Shown in pieces: positions 1-6,525 of a stretch of DNA of 14,157 bases. The stretch lies in NCBI GenBank assembly GCA_038236965.1, contig JBBRZF010000080.1, forward strand, positions 1 through 14,157, given 5' to 3'. Positions within the stretch are counted from its first letter, which is position 1. The number at the start of each line of letters is the position of its first letter. Source of the stretch: JBBRZF01 sp038236965 (GTDB lineage: Bacteria; Acidobacteriota; Terriglobia; Terriglobales; Acidobacteriaceae). The position numbers and the translations under genes were made by a program. The notes below the pieces were generated by a model. It saw only the letters and a list, made by a program, of their open reading frames with translations. It made no database searches and had not been told where the DNA came from.

Positions 1-107
1 CCGGCGGCATTGAACGGTTCCCGGTTTGTGCCTACGCTAAGATGTCTTGTGCGACAAAATTCATGGTGCCGTAATCGAATCAAAGGATTCTTTTCTTCGA
101 GGTCCTC

Positions 108-1058
108 ATGCAGAAACGTAAGTTAGGCAACTCGTCCCTGCTCGTCGCTCCTCTGGCATTTGGCGGCAACGTCTTCGGCTGGACCGCCGACGAGAATCGT
201 TCTTTCGAATTGCTCGACGCCTTCATCGATGCAGGCTTCAACCTGGTCGATACCGCTGACTCCTACTCGCGCTGGGTGCCCGGAAACAAGGGCGGCGAGT
301 CGGAGACCATCATCGGAAAATGGTTCCAGCGCAGCGGTAAGCGCGGCAAAGTCGTGCTCGCCACCAAGCTCGGCTCCGATATGGGAGAAGGCCGCAAAGG
401 CCTCTCCCGCAAGTACATCTTCGAATCCGTAGAGGGTTCCTTGCAGCGGCTCCAGACCGACTACATCGATCTCTATCAGTCGCATCGCGACGACCCCGAC
501 ACTCCGCAAGAGGAGACGCTGGCTGCCTACGCCGACCTCATCAAGCAGGGAAAGGTCCGTGTCATCGGCGCGTCCAACTTCACGGCCGGCCGCCTCGCCT
601 CTTCTTTGGAAGTGAGCAAGCAGAACAACTGGCCGCGTTATGAATCGCTACAGCCCGACTACAACCTTGTTGACCGCGCCGGGTTCGAGGCTGAACTCGA
701 GCCGCTCTGTCTTCGCGAGAACATCGGCGTCATCAGTTACTTCTCTTTAGCGAGTGGATTTCTTACCGGAAAGTATCGTTCGGAGGCCGACCTCGAAGGA
801 CGCGCTCGCGCTGGCATGGTGAAGAAACATCTCAATCAGCGTGGCTATCGCATTCTCGATGCCCTCGACCATGTCGCAAAAGGACAGAACCAGTCGATGG
901 CGCGCATCGCCTTGGCTTGGCTTATCGCTCGTCCCAGCATCACCGCGCCCATTGCCAGCGCGACCAGAGTGGAACAACTTCGCGATCTCTTGGAAGCTAC
1001 CAGGTGGACGCTAACTCCCGCTTCGATTGCCAAACTCAACGAAGCCAGCGCCGGATAA
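108..1058 (+). CDS. Aldo/keto reductase
   Basis: This 316-residue protein is a cytoplasmic NAD(P)H-dependent oxidoreductase of the aldo/keto reductase superfamily, reducing aldehydes or ketones. The whole (beta/alpha)8 barrel is present at the usual length. The catalytic tetrad can be read as Asp48 and Tyr53 (in VDTADSY), Lys87 (LATKLG) and His126 (LYQSHRDD). The motifs GKVRVIGASNF near residue 150 and the C-terminal IASATRVEQL, which fits the cofactor phosphate pocket, are also typical. The ATG start is supported by GAGGT at 99-103, four bases upstream. The nearest relatives are probably the YajO/GSP69-like group rather than the plant-type reductases, but the substrate cannot be read from sequence. 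It stands alone, converging on the XRE gene, with a hairpin directly after its stop. Confidence 0.95.
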   Translation: MQKRKLGNSSLLVAPLAFGGNVFGWTADENRSFELLDAFIDAGFNLVDTADSYSRWVPGNKGGESETIIGKWFQRSGKRGKVVLATKLGSDMGEGRKGLSRKYIFESVEGSLQRLQTDYIDLYQSHRDDPDTPQEETLAAYADLIKQGKVRVIGASNFTAGRLASSLEVSKQNNWPRYESLQPDYNLVDRAGFEAELEPLCLRENIGVISYFSLASGFLTGKYRSEADLEGRARAGMVKKHLNQRGYRILDALDHVAKGQNQSMARIALAWLIARPSITAPIASATRVEQLRDLLEATRWTLTPASIAKLNEASAG

Positions 1059-1063
1059 TTTCA

Positions 1064-1101
1064 TGCGCGCCTCGCTCTCTTGTTAGAGAACGAGGCGCGC
1101 A
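1064..1101. terminator. Hairpin between convergent genes, likely bidirectional terminator
   Basis: A perfect 11-base inverted repeat (1064-1074 with 1091-1101, TGCGCGCCTCG) continues after one mismatch into a TCTC/GAGA stem with a short TTGTTA loop. It starts 6 bases after the aldo/keto reductase stop and lies just beyond the stop of the opposing regulator gene. There is no strong T-tract on the plus side; the minus side reads TGAAATTAT. Stem strength and position suggest it ends transcription in both directions. Confidence 0.65.
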
Positions 1102-1115
1102 GAAATCTTCGAAGT

Positions 1116-1946
1116 TCAGCCGCGACCGATGCCGTGGTCTGTTCGTGAGCTGTCCCCGGTACTCGGTAAGCCTTTCCCCGGCGATGTTGCCGGGGTGAAA
1201 TGGTCCAACCGCATAGCAACTCCGACTACCTGGCCCACCAGGTCGACTTCGCTGTCGTGACGAAACGTGCGCGACTTTACCGGCGACAGTGGATGTGGGC
1301 GCATTGTGATGCGGCCACCATCCATCTCGCACCACGAACAGACGTAGCCCTCTCGTGTCTCCATCAGATAGATCGGGCGCTCATATTCCGACCGCCAGAA
1401 ACCTTCCATGATACGGCGTTTGCTCTCGTCCACCCGAATGAACGAACCCGGCATCAGCAGCGGATACATCGTGAAATCTTCCGAAATATAGCCGTAGGTG
1501 AAATTGTCCGATTCAAACGGCTGCAACATCGCAAAGGGAATGGTGCCCCAGGCTGCGATCATCCGGCTCAGGTTTGAGGTGCAGCGCAGGTCAAAGCCGG
1601 GATCGATGCTCACCGGAACGCGTATCTCCTCCTGCATCTTCGGGCGCTCCACCCGGTGCGCTCGCGGCACCGATACCAGGGCGCGGTCTGCGGCCAACGT
1701 TTGGGAATCGATTCCGAACATCGCCATCAACTCATCCAAGTCGCGTCGGTAGATCACCGCGAACGAATACAGCCTGTAGAGGCTGGGCAGCACGCACTTC
1801 TTTTCAATGTCGGATATTCGGCTTATTGGCAGCCCATATTCTTGGTTCGAATGTCTCTCCGCTAGTCGTGCGCTCGCCGCTTCCACATCTCGCAAGGTCA
1901 AGCCCAGTCCTTCGCGAATCACTCGTAATGCTTCGCCACCCTGCAT
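1116..1946 (-). CDS. XRE-family HTH regulator with S24-like C-terminal domain
   Basis: This is a 276-residue DNA-binding regulator. Residues 5-77 form a Cro/C1-type helix-turn-helix (LRVIREGLGLTLRDVEAAS, then PISRISDIEKKCVLPSLYRL). Residues about 135-247 resemble the LexA/UmuD-like S24 fold: EDFTMYPLLMPGSFIRVD corresponds to the segment that normally carries the nucleophilic serine, followed by YERPIYLMETREGYVCSWCE and HPLSPVKSRTF. The serine position reads Thr159 and I see no lysine where the general base is expected, so autoproteolysis is unlikely and the domain is probably a sensing or dimerisation module. Cys203 and Cys206 (CSWC) could bind metal or respond to redox. GGAG precedes the ATG with suitable spacing. 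The last 25 residues look disordered. There are no phage genes nearby, so this is an orphan regulator; its targets are unknown. Confidence 0.85.
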   Translation of the reverse strand: MQGGEALRVIREGLGLTLRDVEAASARLAERHSNQEYGLPISRISDIEKKCVLPSLYRLYSFAVIYRRDLDELMAMFGIDSQTLAADRALVSVPRAHRVERPKMQEEIRVPVSIDPGFDLRCTSNLSRMIAAWGTIPFAMLQPFESDNFTYGYISEDFTMYPLLMPGSFIRVDESKRRIMEGFWRSEYERPIYLMETREGYVCSWCEMDGGRITMRPHPLSPVKSRTFRHDSEVDLVGQVVGVAMRLDHFTPATSPGKGLPSTGDSSRTDHGIGRG

Positions 1947-2084
1947 CGCATCTCTCCAAGATTTGGATTTCAGATTGCTTGCTATCGCGCTGGTACGAGA
2001 TGGCTTATCGTCTTTCGTCCGTGCAGGTTCCCGGCGTCAGAAAATCACATCGTTCTTCCGCGCCCATATCGGCGCTCCAGCATA

Positions 2085-2193
2085 TATACTGAAAGCACAC
2101 GCCCGTTCGTTTCGCTGTTTAACGAAATAATCTTTACGTCCGTGAACGGGACGAGCTCTTCCACGCAAGTTTTGCCTGAATTTTGGAGTTTTC
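2085..2193 (+). promoter_or_regulatory. Possible promoter and structured leader of the tiny-gene pair
   Basis: TATACT at 2085-2090 is a reasonable -10 element, though I see no good -35. It would start transcription near 2097, giving a leader of about 97 nt. That leader contains nested inverted repeats: CCCGTTC (2102-2108) with GAACGGG (2144-2150), enclosing TTTCG (2110-2114) with CGAAA (2123-2127). The ribosome binding site GGAG (2185-2188) is outside this structure. It could be a cis-acting RNA element, but this has not been shown. Confidence 0.35.
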
Positions 2194-2334
2194 ATGTCAC
2201 TGGTCAACGGAGACAAGTCCCGCCAGCACCGCCTTCGCAAGAAGAAGATCGCCCTGCGCCTGCGCCTTTCGACGCTTGTGGCTAAGCCCGCAACCACCGC
2301 TACCGAGCCCGTAGTAGCCAAATCAACGAAGTAA
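2194..2334 (+). CDS. Tiny basic protein (46 residues), function unknown
   Basis: An ATG with GGAG five bases upstream opens a 46-codon frame ending in TAA. The N-terminal half is highly basic (SLVNGDKSRQHRLRKKKIAL, then RLRLSTLVAKP); the C-terminal half is Ala/Thr/Val-rich and ends in KSTK. The NGDKSR-xH-Rx-RKKKI pattern looks like a recurrent short acidobacterial protein, though I say this from memory and could not search it. The basic stretch suggests contact with RNA, DNA or the ribosome. It has no membrane segment or signal peptide. It lies 18 bases upstream of another tiny gene and is probably cotranscribed with it. Confidence 0.6.
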   Translation: MSLVNGDKSRQHRLRKKKIALRLRLSTLVAKPATTATEPVVAKSTK

Positions 2335-2352
2335 TCGCTCCAGGAGTCGCCG

Positions 2353-2559
2353 ATGGCAAATGCACGCCCATCTTTTAATAAATTGCAAAAGGAACGCTCG
2401 CGGCAGCAGAAAGCTCGCGAAAAAGCAGAAAAAAAGAAAATGAAGTCTGAAGGCAAGGAACCCGTCGATCCCGATTCCGATATCGATTGGGGTGCTTCCA
2501 CCACCATGCCCGGCAGCAATAATTCTGAGGAAGAGGATGACACCGACCCCGCCGAGTAG
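2353..2559 (+). CDS. Small highly charged hypothetical protein (68 residues)
   Basis: The frame starts at an ATG preceded by AGGAG (2342-2346, six-base spacing). The first half is strongly basic and predicted helical (SFNKLQKERSRQQKAREKAE, then KKKMK). The second half is acidic and disordered (PVDPDSDIDW, then NNSEEEDDTDPAE), so charge is sharply split. The PSFNKLQKERxRQxKxxEK opening resembles short conserved proteins of Acidobacteriota and Myxococcota of unknown function. No catalytic or metal motif is visible. It is probably in one transcript with the 46-residue basic protein. The stop codon lies inside the stem of the following terminator hairpin. Confidence 0.7.
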   Translation: MANARPSFNKLQKERSRQQKAREKAEKKKMKSEGKEPVDPDSDIDWGASTTMPGSNNSEEEDDTDPAE

Positions 2560-2592
2560 CCCTACTCGGCGGCTTGTCCGCCTTCGTTTTTT
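2549..2592 (+). terminator. Rho-independent-type terminator overlapping the stop codon
   Basis: A perfect 11-base inverted repeat, CCGCCGAGTAG (2549-2559) with CTACTCGGCGG (2562-2572), includes the TAG stop of the 68-residue gene. A T-run, GTTTTTT, follows at 2586-2592 after a short gap. An alternative stem, GGCGG (2568-2572) with CCGCC (2578-2582), brings a hairpin closer to the T-run. It probably ends the tiny-gene transcript. Confidence 0.7.
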
Positions 2593-2608
2593 CCGCTTAC
2601 ACACATCT

Positions 2609-2622
2609 TAGTTGCCCAACTA
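2609..2622. promoter_or_regulatory. Short palindrome upstream of the amidase
   Basis: TAGTTG-CC-CAACTA is a perfect 6+6 inverted repeat 73 bases before the amidase start and downstream of the tiny-gene terminator. Its size and place would fit an operator, but no binding protein can be named and it may be chance. Confidence 0.2.
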
Positions 2623-2694
2623 CGCCTCGAGTGCCTAGACTTGCAGCGCGAGATTCTTCGCGTCCCATAAATTCCGCAATCCAGGACTCCTCTG

Positions 2695-4326
2695 ATGAGC
2701 GACGACACCAAGGCCGCATCCCCTAACCGCAGAGATTTTCTCAAGACCACAATGGTCGGCGCAGTCGGCGCCGTCATTCTCAATGACGCGCTCGTAGCCG
2801 ATGCCGCTCCTTCGCCCACCGCTGTCGAACTCGAGGAGATTTCCGTCGTCGCCCTGCAGCAGGGAATGACCGCAGGCCATTTCACTTCGCGCAGCGTCGT
2901 CGAGAAATACCTGGCTCGAATCAATGCCATCGATAAACACGGCCCTACGCTCAACGCCGTCATCGAACTCAATCCCGACGCGCTGGCCATCGCCGACTCG
3001 CTCGACAACGAGCGCCGCGCCGGAAAAGTCCGCGGCCCGCTCCATGGCATCCCCGTCCTTATCAAGGACAACATCGCTACCTCCGACAAGATGCAGACCA
3101 CTGCAGGCTCGCTAGCCCTCGTCGGCTCCAAGCCTCCGAAAGATTCCGCCGTCGCCGCGCGACTCCGCGAAGTCGGCGCCGTCATCCTTGGCAAAACCAA
3201 TCTCAGCGAATGGGCAAACTTCCGCTCTTCGCACGCAACCAGCGGATGGAGCGGGCGCGGTGGACTTACCCTCTGCCCCTACGCCCTGGATCGCAATCCC
3301 TCAGGTTCAAGTTCCGGCTCTGGCGTAGCCGTTGCCGCCAGCCTTTGTGCCGTCGCCGTCGGTTCGGAAACCGATGGCTCCATCGTCTCGCCCTCTTCTA
3401 ACAATGGAATCGTCGGCATCAAGCCCACCGTCGGACTCGTTTCCCGCACCGGCATCATCCCCATTTCGCACACGCAAGACACCGCCGGACCCATGGCTCG
3501 CACCGTCGCCGACGCCGCCGCGCTGCTCTCCGCTCTCGCCGGAACCGATGCCTCCGACCAGGCTACGAATGACGCGTCCGCGCACATCGAGAAGGACTAC
3601 ACAAAATTCCTCGACCTCAACGGACTGCGCGGTGCGCGCATAGGCGTGGTCCGCAAGTACGCGGGATACAGCGATGCTGTCGATCATCTTTTCGCCGAGG
3701 CGATTGCTGCCATAAAATCTGCGGGAGCCGAGATCATCGACCCGGTCGAAATTCCCACCCTTGGCAAGTTTGACGACGCGGAGACGGAAGTCCTGCTCTT
3801 CGAATTCAAGGCCGACCTCAACGCCTACCTAGCCGCGCTTTCCGAGTCTCCCGTTCGCACGCTGAAAGATGTCATCGCCTTCAACGAAAAGAATCGCGAT
3901 CGCGAAATGCCTTACTTTGGGCAGGAACTCTTTCTTCAGGCGGAGAAAAAAGGTCCACTCACTTCGCCTGAATACCTGAAGGCTCTTGAACAGTGCGGAC
4001 GCATGTCGCGCGCCGAAGGCACCGACGCCGTCATGGACAAGAATCATCTCGACGCACTCATCGCTCCCACCAATGGCCCCGCATGGGTCACAGATCTTCT
4101 CAACGGAGACCACTTCACCGGCAGCAGCACCACTCTCGCCGCTGTCGCCGGATACCCCAACATCAACGTTCCCATGGGCGATGTCCACGGAATGCCCGTC
4201 GGCATTTCATTCTTCGGACGCAAATGGAGTGAGCCGAAATTAATCTCTCTCGCCTACGCCTACGAACAAGCCACCAAACTGCGCAAAGCCCCACGCTTCC
4301 TGCCAACCATAAAGTTCGGCAGCTAG
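2695..4326 (+). CDS. Tat-exported amidase, peptide-amidase-like
   Basis: This 543-residue enzyme of the amidase-signature family hydrolyses an amide bond with a Ser-cisSer-Lys triad. Lys124 lies in GIPVLIKDN, the cis-serine is about Ser205 in NPSGSSSGSG, and the nucleophile is Ser229 in SETDGSI. The stretch GIVGIKPTVGLVSRTGIIPI followed by SHTQDTAGPMARTV closely resembles the peptide amidase branch (Stenotrophomonas Pam type, from memory), which removes C-terminal amides from peptides, rather than GatA. The N-terminus carries a twin-arginine signal (NRRDFLK at 11-17, then a hydrophobic stretch and ADAAPS), so export folded to the periplasm is expected. The ribosome binding site is weak (AGGA). 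There is no gatB or gatC nearby, supporting a catabolic role. The true substrate is not known. Confidence 0.93.
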   Translation: MSDDTKAASPNRRDFLKTTMVGAVGAVILNDALVADAAPSPTAVELEEISVVALQQGMTAGHFTSRSVVEKYLARINAIDKHGPTLNAVIELNPDALAIADSLDNERRAGKVRGPLHGIPVLIKDNIATSDKMQTTAGSLALVGSKPPKDSAVAARLREVGAVILGKTNLSEWANFRSSHATSGWSGRGGLTLCPYALDRNPSGSSSGSGVAVAASLCAVAVGSETDGSIVSPSSNNGIVGIKPTVGLVSRTGIIPISHTQDTAGPMARTVADAAALLSALAGTDASDQATNDASAHIEKDYTKFLDLNGLRGARIGVVRKYAGYSDAVDHLFAEAIAAIKSAGAEIIDPVEIPTLGKFDDAETEVLLFEFKADLNAYLAALSESPVRTLKDVIAFNEKNRDREMPYFGQELFLQAEKKGPLTSPEYLKALEQCGRMSRAEGTDAVMDKNHLDALIAPTNGPAWVTDLLNGDHFTGSSTTLAAVAGYPNINVPMGDVHGMPVGISFFGRKWSEPKLISLAYAYEQATKLRKAPRFLPTIKFGS

Positions 4327-4347
4327 CCTCAGAACAAACTGCTTTCG

Positions 4348-4375
4348 TCAGGGCACGACTCAAGTAGTGCCCTGA
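4348..4375 (+). terminator. Hairpin after the amidase
   Basis: TCAGGGCAC (4348-4356) pairs perfectly with GTGCCCTGA (4367-4375) around a 10-base loop, 21 bases after the amidase stop. No T-run follows, so it may only stabilise the 3' end or act with Rho. Confidence 0.4.
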
Positions 4376-4476
4376 TAAACCTGCGCGCTTTGCATCGAAA
4401 TTTCTCCTTGCAAGATTTGGACTTCAGGGTGACCCGCCAGCAAGAAATAAACTCAAAAAATCACGTCCTCCACACA

Positions 4477-4505
4477 TTGAAAATGATCTTTCCTGAAGGC
4501 ATAAT
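4477..4505 (+). promoter_or_regulatory. Sigma70-type promoter for the cupin gene
   Basis: TTGAAA (4477-4482) and CATAAT (4500-4505) each match the housekeeping -35 and -10 consensus at five of six bases and are separated by exactly 17 bases. Transcription would begin near 4512, giving a short leader of about 30-36 nt to the cupin start. Confidence 0.6.
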
Positions 4506-4541
4506 CTTCGCGGTCCATTCTGTGGACGAAAGGGCAGAACA

Positions 4542-5072
4542 TTGACAATGAATCGGAAACAAACCTTGTACCTGCTGCTGATTGCGGTTGCTGTATTCAC
4601 TGCGTTAAGTCCAGTGCTGAGATTGTGGTGGCCAGGACAGTACTTCAATGTGAACGCACAAACCGCCTCGCACGCAAACAACACGTTCACTCCCGACAGC
4701 ATCGCGTGGGGACCGCCACCACCTTTCGTTGCCCCAGGTGCAAAACTCGCCGTCTTGGAAGGCGACCCGATGGCGTCCAGCGGTGACTACACCGCGCGAC
4801 TCAGTATGCCCGATGGGTATCGCATCGCACCGCACTGGCATCCGAACCGCGAGAACGTGACCGTGATTTCCGGAACGTTCAAAGTCGGCATGGGCGACAC
4901 ATTCGCGCAGGACAAGATGGCGGCTTTCCCCGCCGGGAGTTTCGCTTATCTAGATCCTGAGATGCACCACTATGCGATGGCCAGCGGCGAGGTTGTGGTC
5001 CAGGTTCACGGGATGTCTCCATTGCAATTCAACTACGTGAATCCGCAAGACGATCCCAGCAAAAAGAAGTGA
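4542..5072 (+). CDS. Membrane-anchored or exported cupin-domain protein
   Basis: This protein of about 176 residues has a single hydrophobic N-terminal segment (LYLLLIAVAVFTAL), then a periplasmic-facing cupin barrel. The metal-site pattern of cupins is visible: HWHPNRE gives His98, His100 and Glu104, and MHH gives His142/His143, so a divalent metal is likely bound. The segment before it (WGPPPPFVAPGAKLAVLEGD, then PMASSGDYTARL) is typical of single-domain cupins annotated only as cupin or DUF4437-like. The start is uncertain: TTG at 4542 lies seven bases after AAAGGG, while the in-frame ATG at 4548 is a better codon but further from it; the two products differ by two residues. Enzymatic activity cannot be assigned. 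It has its own promoter and converges on the anti-sigma gene. Confidence 0.88.
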   Translation: MTMNRKQTLYLLLIAVAVFTALSPVLRLWWPGQYFNVNAQTASHANNTFTPDSIAWGPPPPFVAPGAKLAVLEGDPMASSGDYTARLSMPDGYRIAPHWHPNRENVTVISGTFKVGMGDTFAQDKMAAFPAGSFAYLDPEMHHYAMASGEVVVQVHGMSPLQFNYVNPQDDPSKKK

Positions 5073-5091
5073 TCCGGAACATTGCGTCAAT

Positions 5092-5144
5092 GAACGCGTA
5101 ATCACGCCCGCGTTCCTATCCATGGATCATGATGGCGGAACGCG
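5092..5144. terminator. Competing inverted repeats between convergent genes
   Basis: GAACGCG (5092-5098) can pair with CGCGTTC (5109-5115), and CGCGTTCC (5109-5116) can alternatively pair with GGAACGCG (5137-5144). They sit in the 84-base gap between the cupin and anti-sigma stops. A terminator role is inferred from place only; there is no T-run. Confidence 0.3.
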
Positions 5145-5156
5145 CCAAATGGAGCA

Positions 5157-6521
5157 TTAATGGACAGCACTTTTGATCCAAAGCGCGCCGCCATCAGCGG
5201 TCGTCCAGCTTTGACCTGAATCGGTTTTCACCGCTCCGCTCAACGCGTTCCGGAAACGTACGCCGATGATGTTCGCAATGACCTTCTTTCCTCCATCAAG
5301 GACATCCACTCGCGTCCAGTTCGCGCCATTGTCAGTCGAATGATAGAGCGCGCCGGCGTTTCCACCGACCCAGATGTCGGTTCCATTTACCGAAACAGCG
5401 CGGAAGATAGCTTGCGGATCGCTTATCACAGGTGTGTATGAACTCGCGCCGATCGAACGCAGCAGACGTCCATCGACATCGATGCGCCAACTCGCGCGCA
5501 TGGTCGCATCCACCATCGACGTTGTGGCATCAGTAGATTCCGCTGTGCTCGGCACAGGGGGAGGCGGCGCTGGTGTCGCCGCACTTTCCTTTTTCGCCGT
5601 CTCCCGCGGCACAGTGTTCGCCGTGTTACTCGCCGTATTCTGATTCTGGGTATTCTGATTTTTCGCGAACGGACCGCTTCGCGCAGCACTGTTCACGGTT
5701 CCACCTATCACTCCGCCCATCGAGCGATAATCGCTCGCCGCAGGCTTACGCGTGGGTTGCGCGGGCATTGCCGCCGGAGCATTCGCTGGATTCACATTGA
5801 CCAACGGAGCCGCCGAGGTTACTTCCACCGTCTGCTGCGCCGCTCCATAAGCCGGAGGTGGCGGCGCTGAACTCACCGCGCCGTGTACTGCGCCCGCGCT
5901 TGTGACCTTCTCTGTCTCTGCGCGTTTCGCCAATTGCGTTGCTGCCCGGTCTTTCGCCTTCGCCTCGGACGACGCGACCTCCTGTTTCTCATCTCTCCTG
6001 GCACGTTCCGTTACCTTCGCAGCATCCGCCTCCGCAGCGATCGGGGGTTCATTGATCGGAGACCTGTGCGTACTCGCAGACGGTGGTTGGACACTTGACT
6101 CTCGCGCCGCCGGAGACGATTTCGCTGGCTCCGCGACTGCATCTTTCTGCTGACGCGCAACACCCGCTGTTTCTGTTGCCATCTGCTTCTGTTCGCGATT
6201 CAAGAGAAGCGATGCGGAAATAGCCACCACCGCCACTGCTGCCAGCGTAGGCACCCACATCCAGCCACGAGCCCAGCGCTTCAGCGCAAATCCTGCGTGC
6301 TCCAGCGCGGCCACATTTTGCGTCGTCGCCTCCGGCAGAGCCAAGGAAAGAACTTTGCGGCAATCCGCGCACGCGGCCAGGTGCGCGAGCACAGTCTCGC
6401 GCTCACGCACCGTCGCCGAACCTTCGGCGAAGGCGGTGAGCAGGTCTGCGTCCGGATGCGCATCGCCTCCGCCCTGCTGTCGCGCCAAACTGTCTCTCAC
6501 CGGCTTGGGAAGTTTTTCCAC
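5157..6521 (-). CDS. Transmembrane anti-sigma factor: zf-HC2 domain plus YCF48/BNR-like outer domain
   Basis: This 454-residue protein is built as a one-piece sensor. Residues about 25-60 form a zinc-finger anti-sigma domain with the H-x3-C-x2-C signature HLAACADC (His47, Cys51, Cys54), which would hold the sigma factor in the cytoplasm. One membrane helix follows at about 87-107. Residues 110-340 are a long Ala/Pro/Ser/Thr/Lys-rich linker. Residues 343-454 resemble YCF48/BNR propeller pieces (AIFRAVSVNGTDIWVGGNAG, LYHSTDNGANWTRV, KTDSGQSWTTADGGALW). Only about two blades are present, fewer than a full propeller. It starts with GTG, four bases after the sigma gene stop, so translation is probably coupled. 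The role as partner of the adjacent sigma factor is inferred from operon structure and domain type. The outer ligand is unknown. Confidence 0.85.
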   Translation of the reverse strand: MEKLPKPVRDSLARQQGGGDAHPDADLLTAFAEGSATVRERETVLAHLAACADCRKVLSLALPEATTQNVAALEHAGFALKRWARGWMWVPTLAAVAVVAISASLLLNREQKQMATETAGVARQQKDAVAEPAKSSPAARESSVQPPSASTHRSPINEPPIAAEADAAKVTERARRDEKQEVASSEAKAKDRAATQLAKRAETEKVTSAGAVHGAVSSAPPPPAYGAAQQTVEVTSAAPLVNVNPANAPAAMPAQPTRKPAASDYRSMGGVIGGTVNSAARSGPFAKNQNTQNQNTASNTANTVPRETAKKESAATPAPPPPVPSTAESTDATTSMVDATMRASWRIDVDGRLLRSIGASSYTPVISDPQAIFRAVSVNGTDIWVGGNAGALYHSTDNGANWTRVDVLDGGKKVIANIIGVRFRNALSGAVKTDSGQSWTTADGGALWIKSAVH

Positions 6522-6525
6522 CTTA

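Noticed and set aside
1957..4427. Near-identical 17-mers CAAGATTTGGATTTCAG (1957-1973) and CAAGATTTGGACTTCAG (4411-4427)
   Set aside because: With one mismatch, a pair like this is expected by chance at a rate not far below one in a window of this size, and the flanks do not align, so it is not counted as a repeat family.
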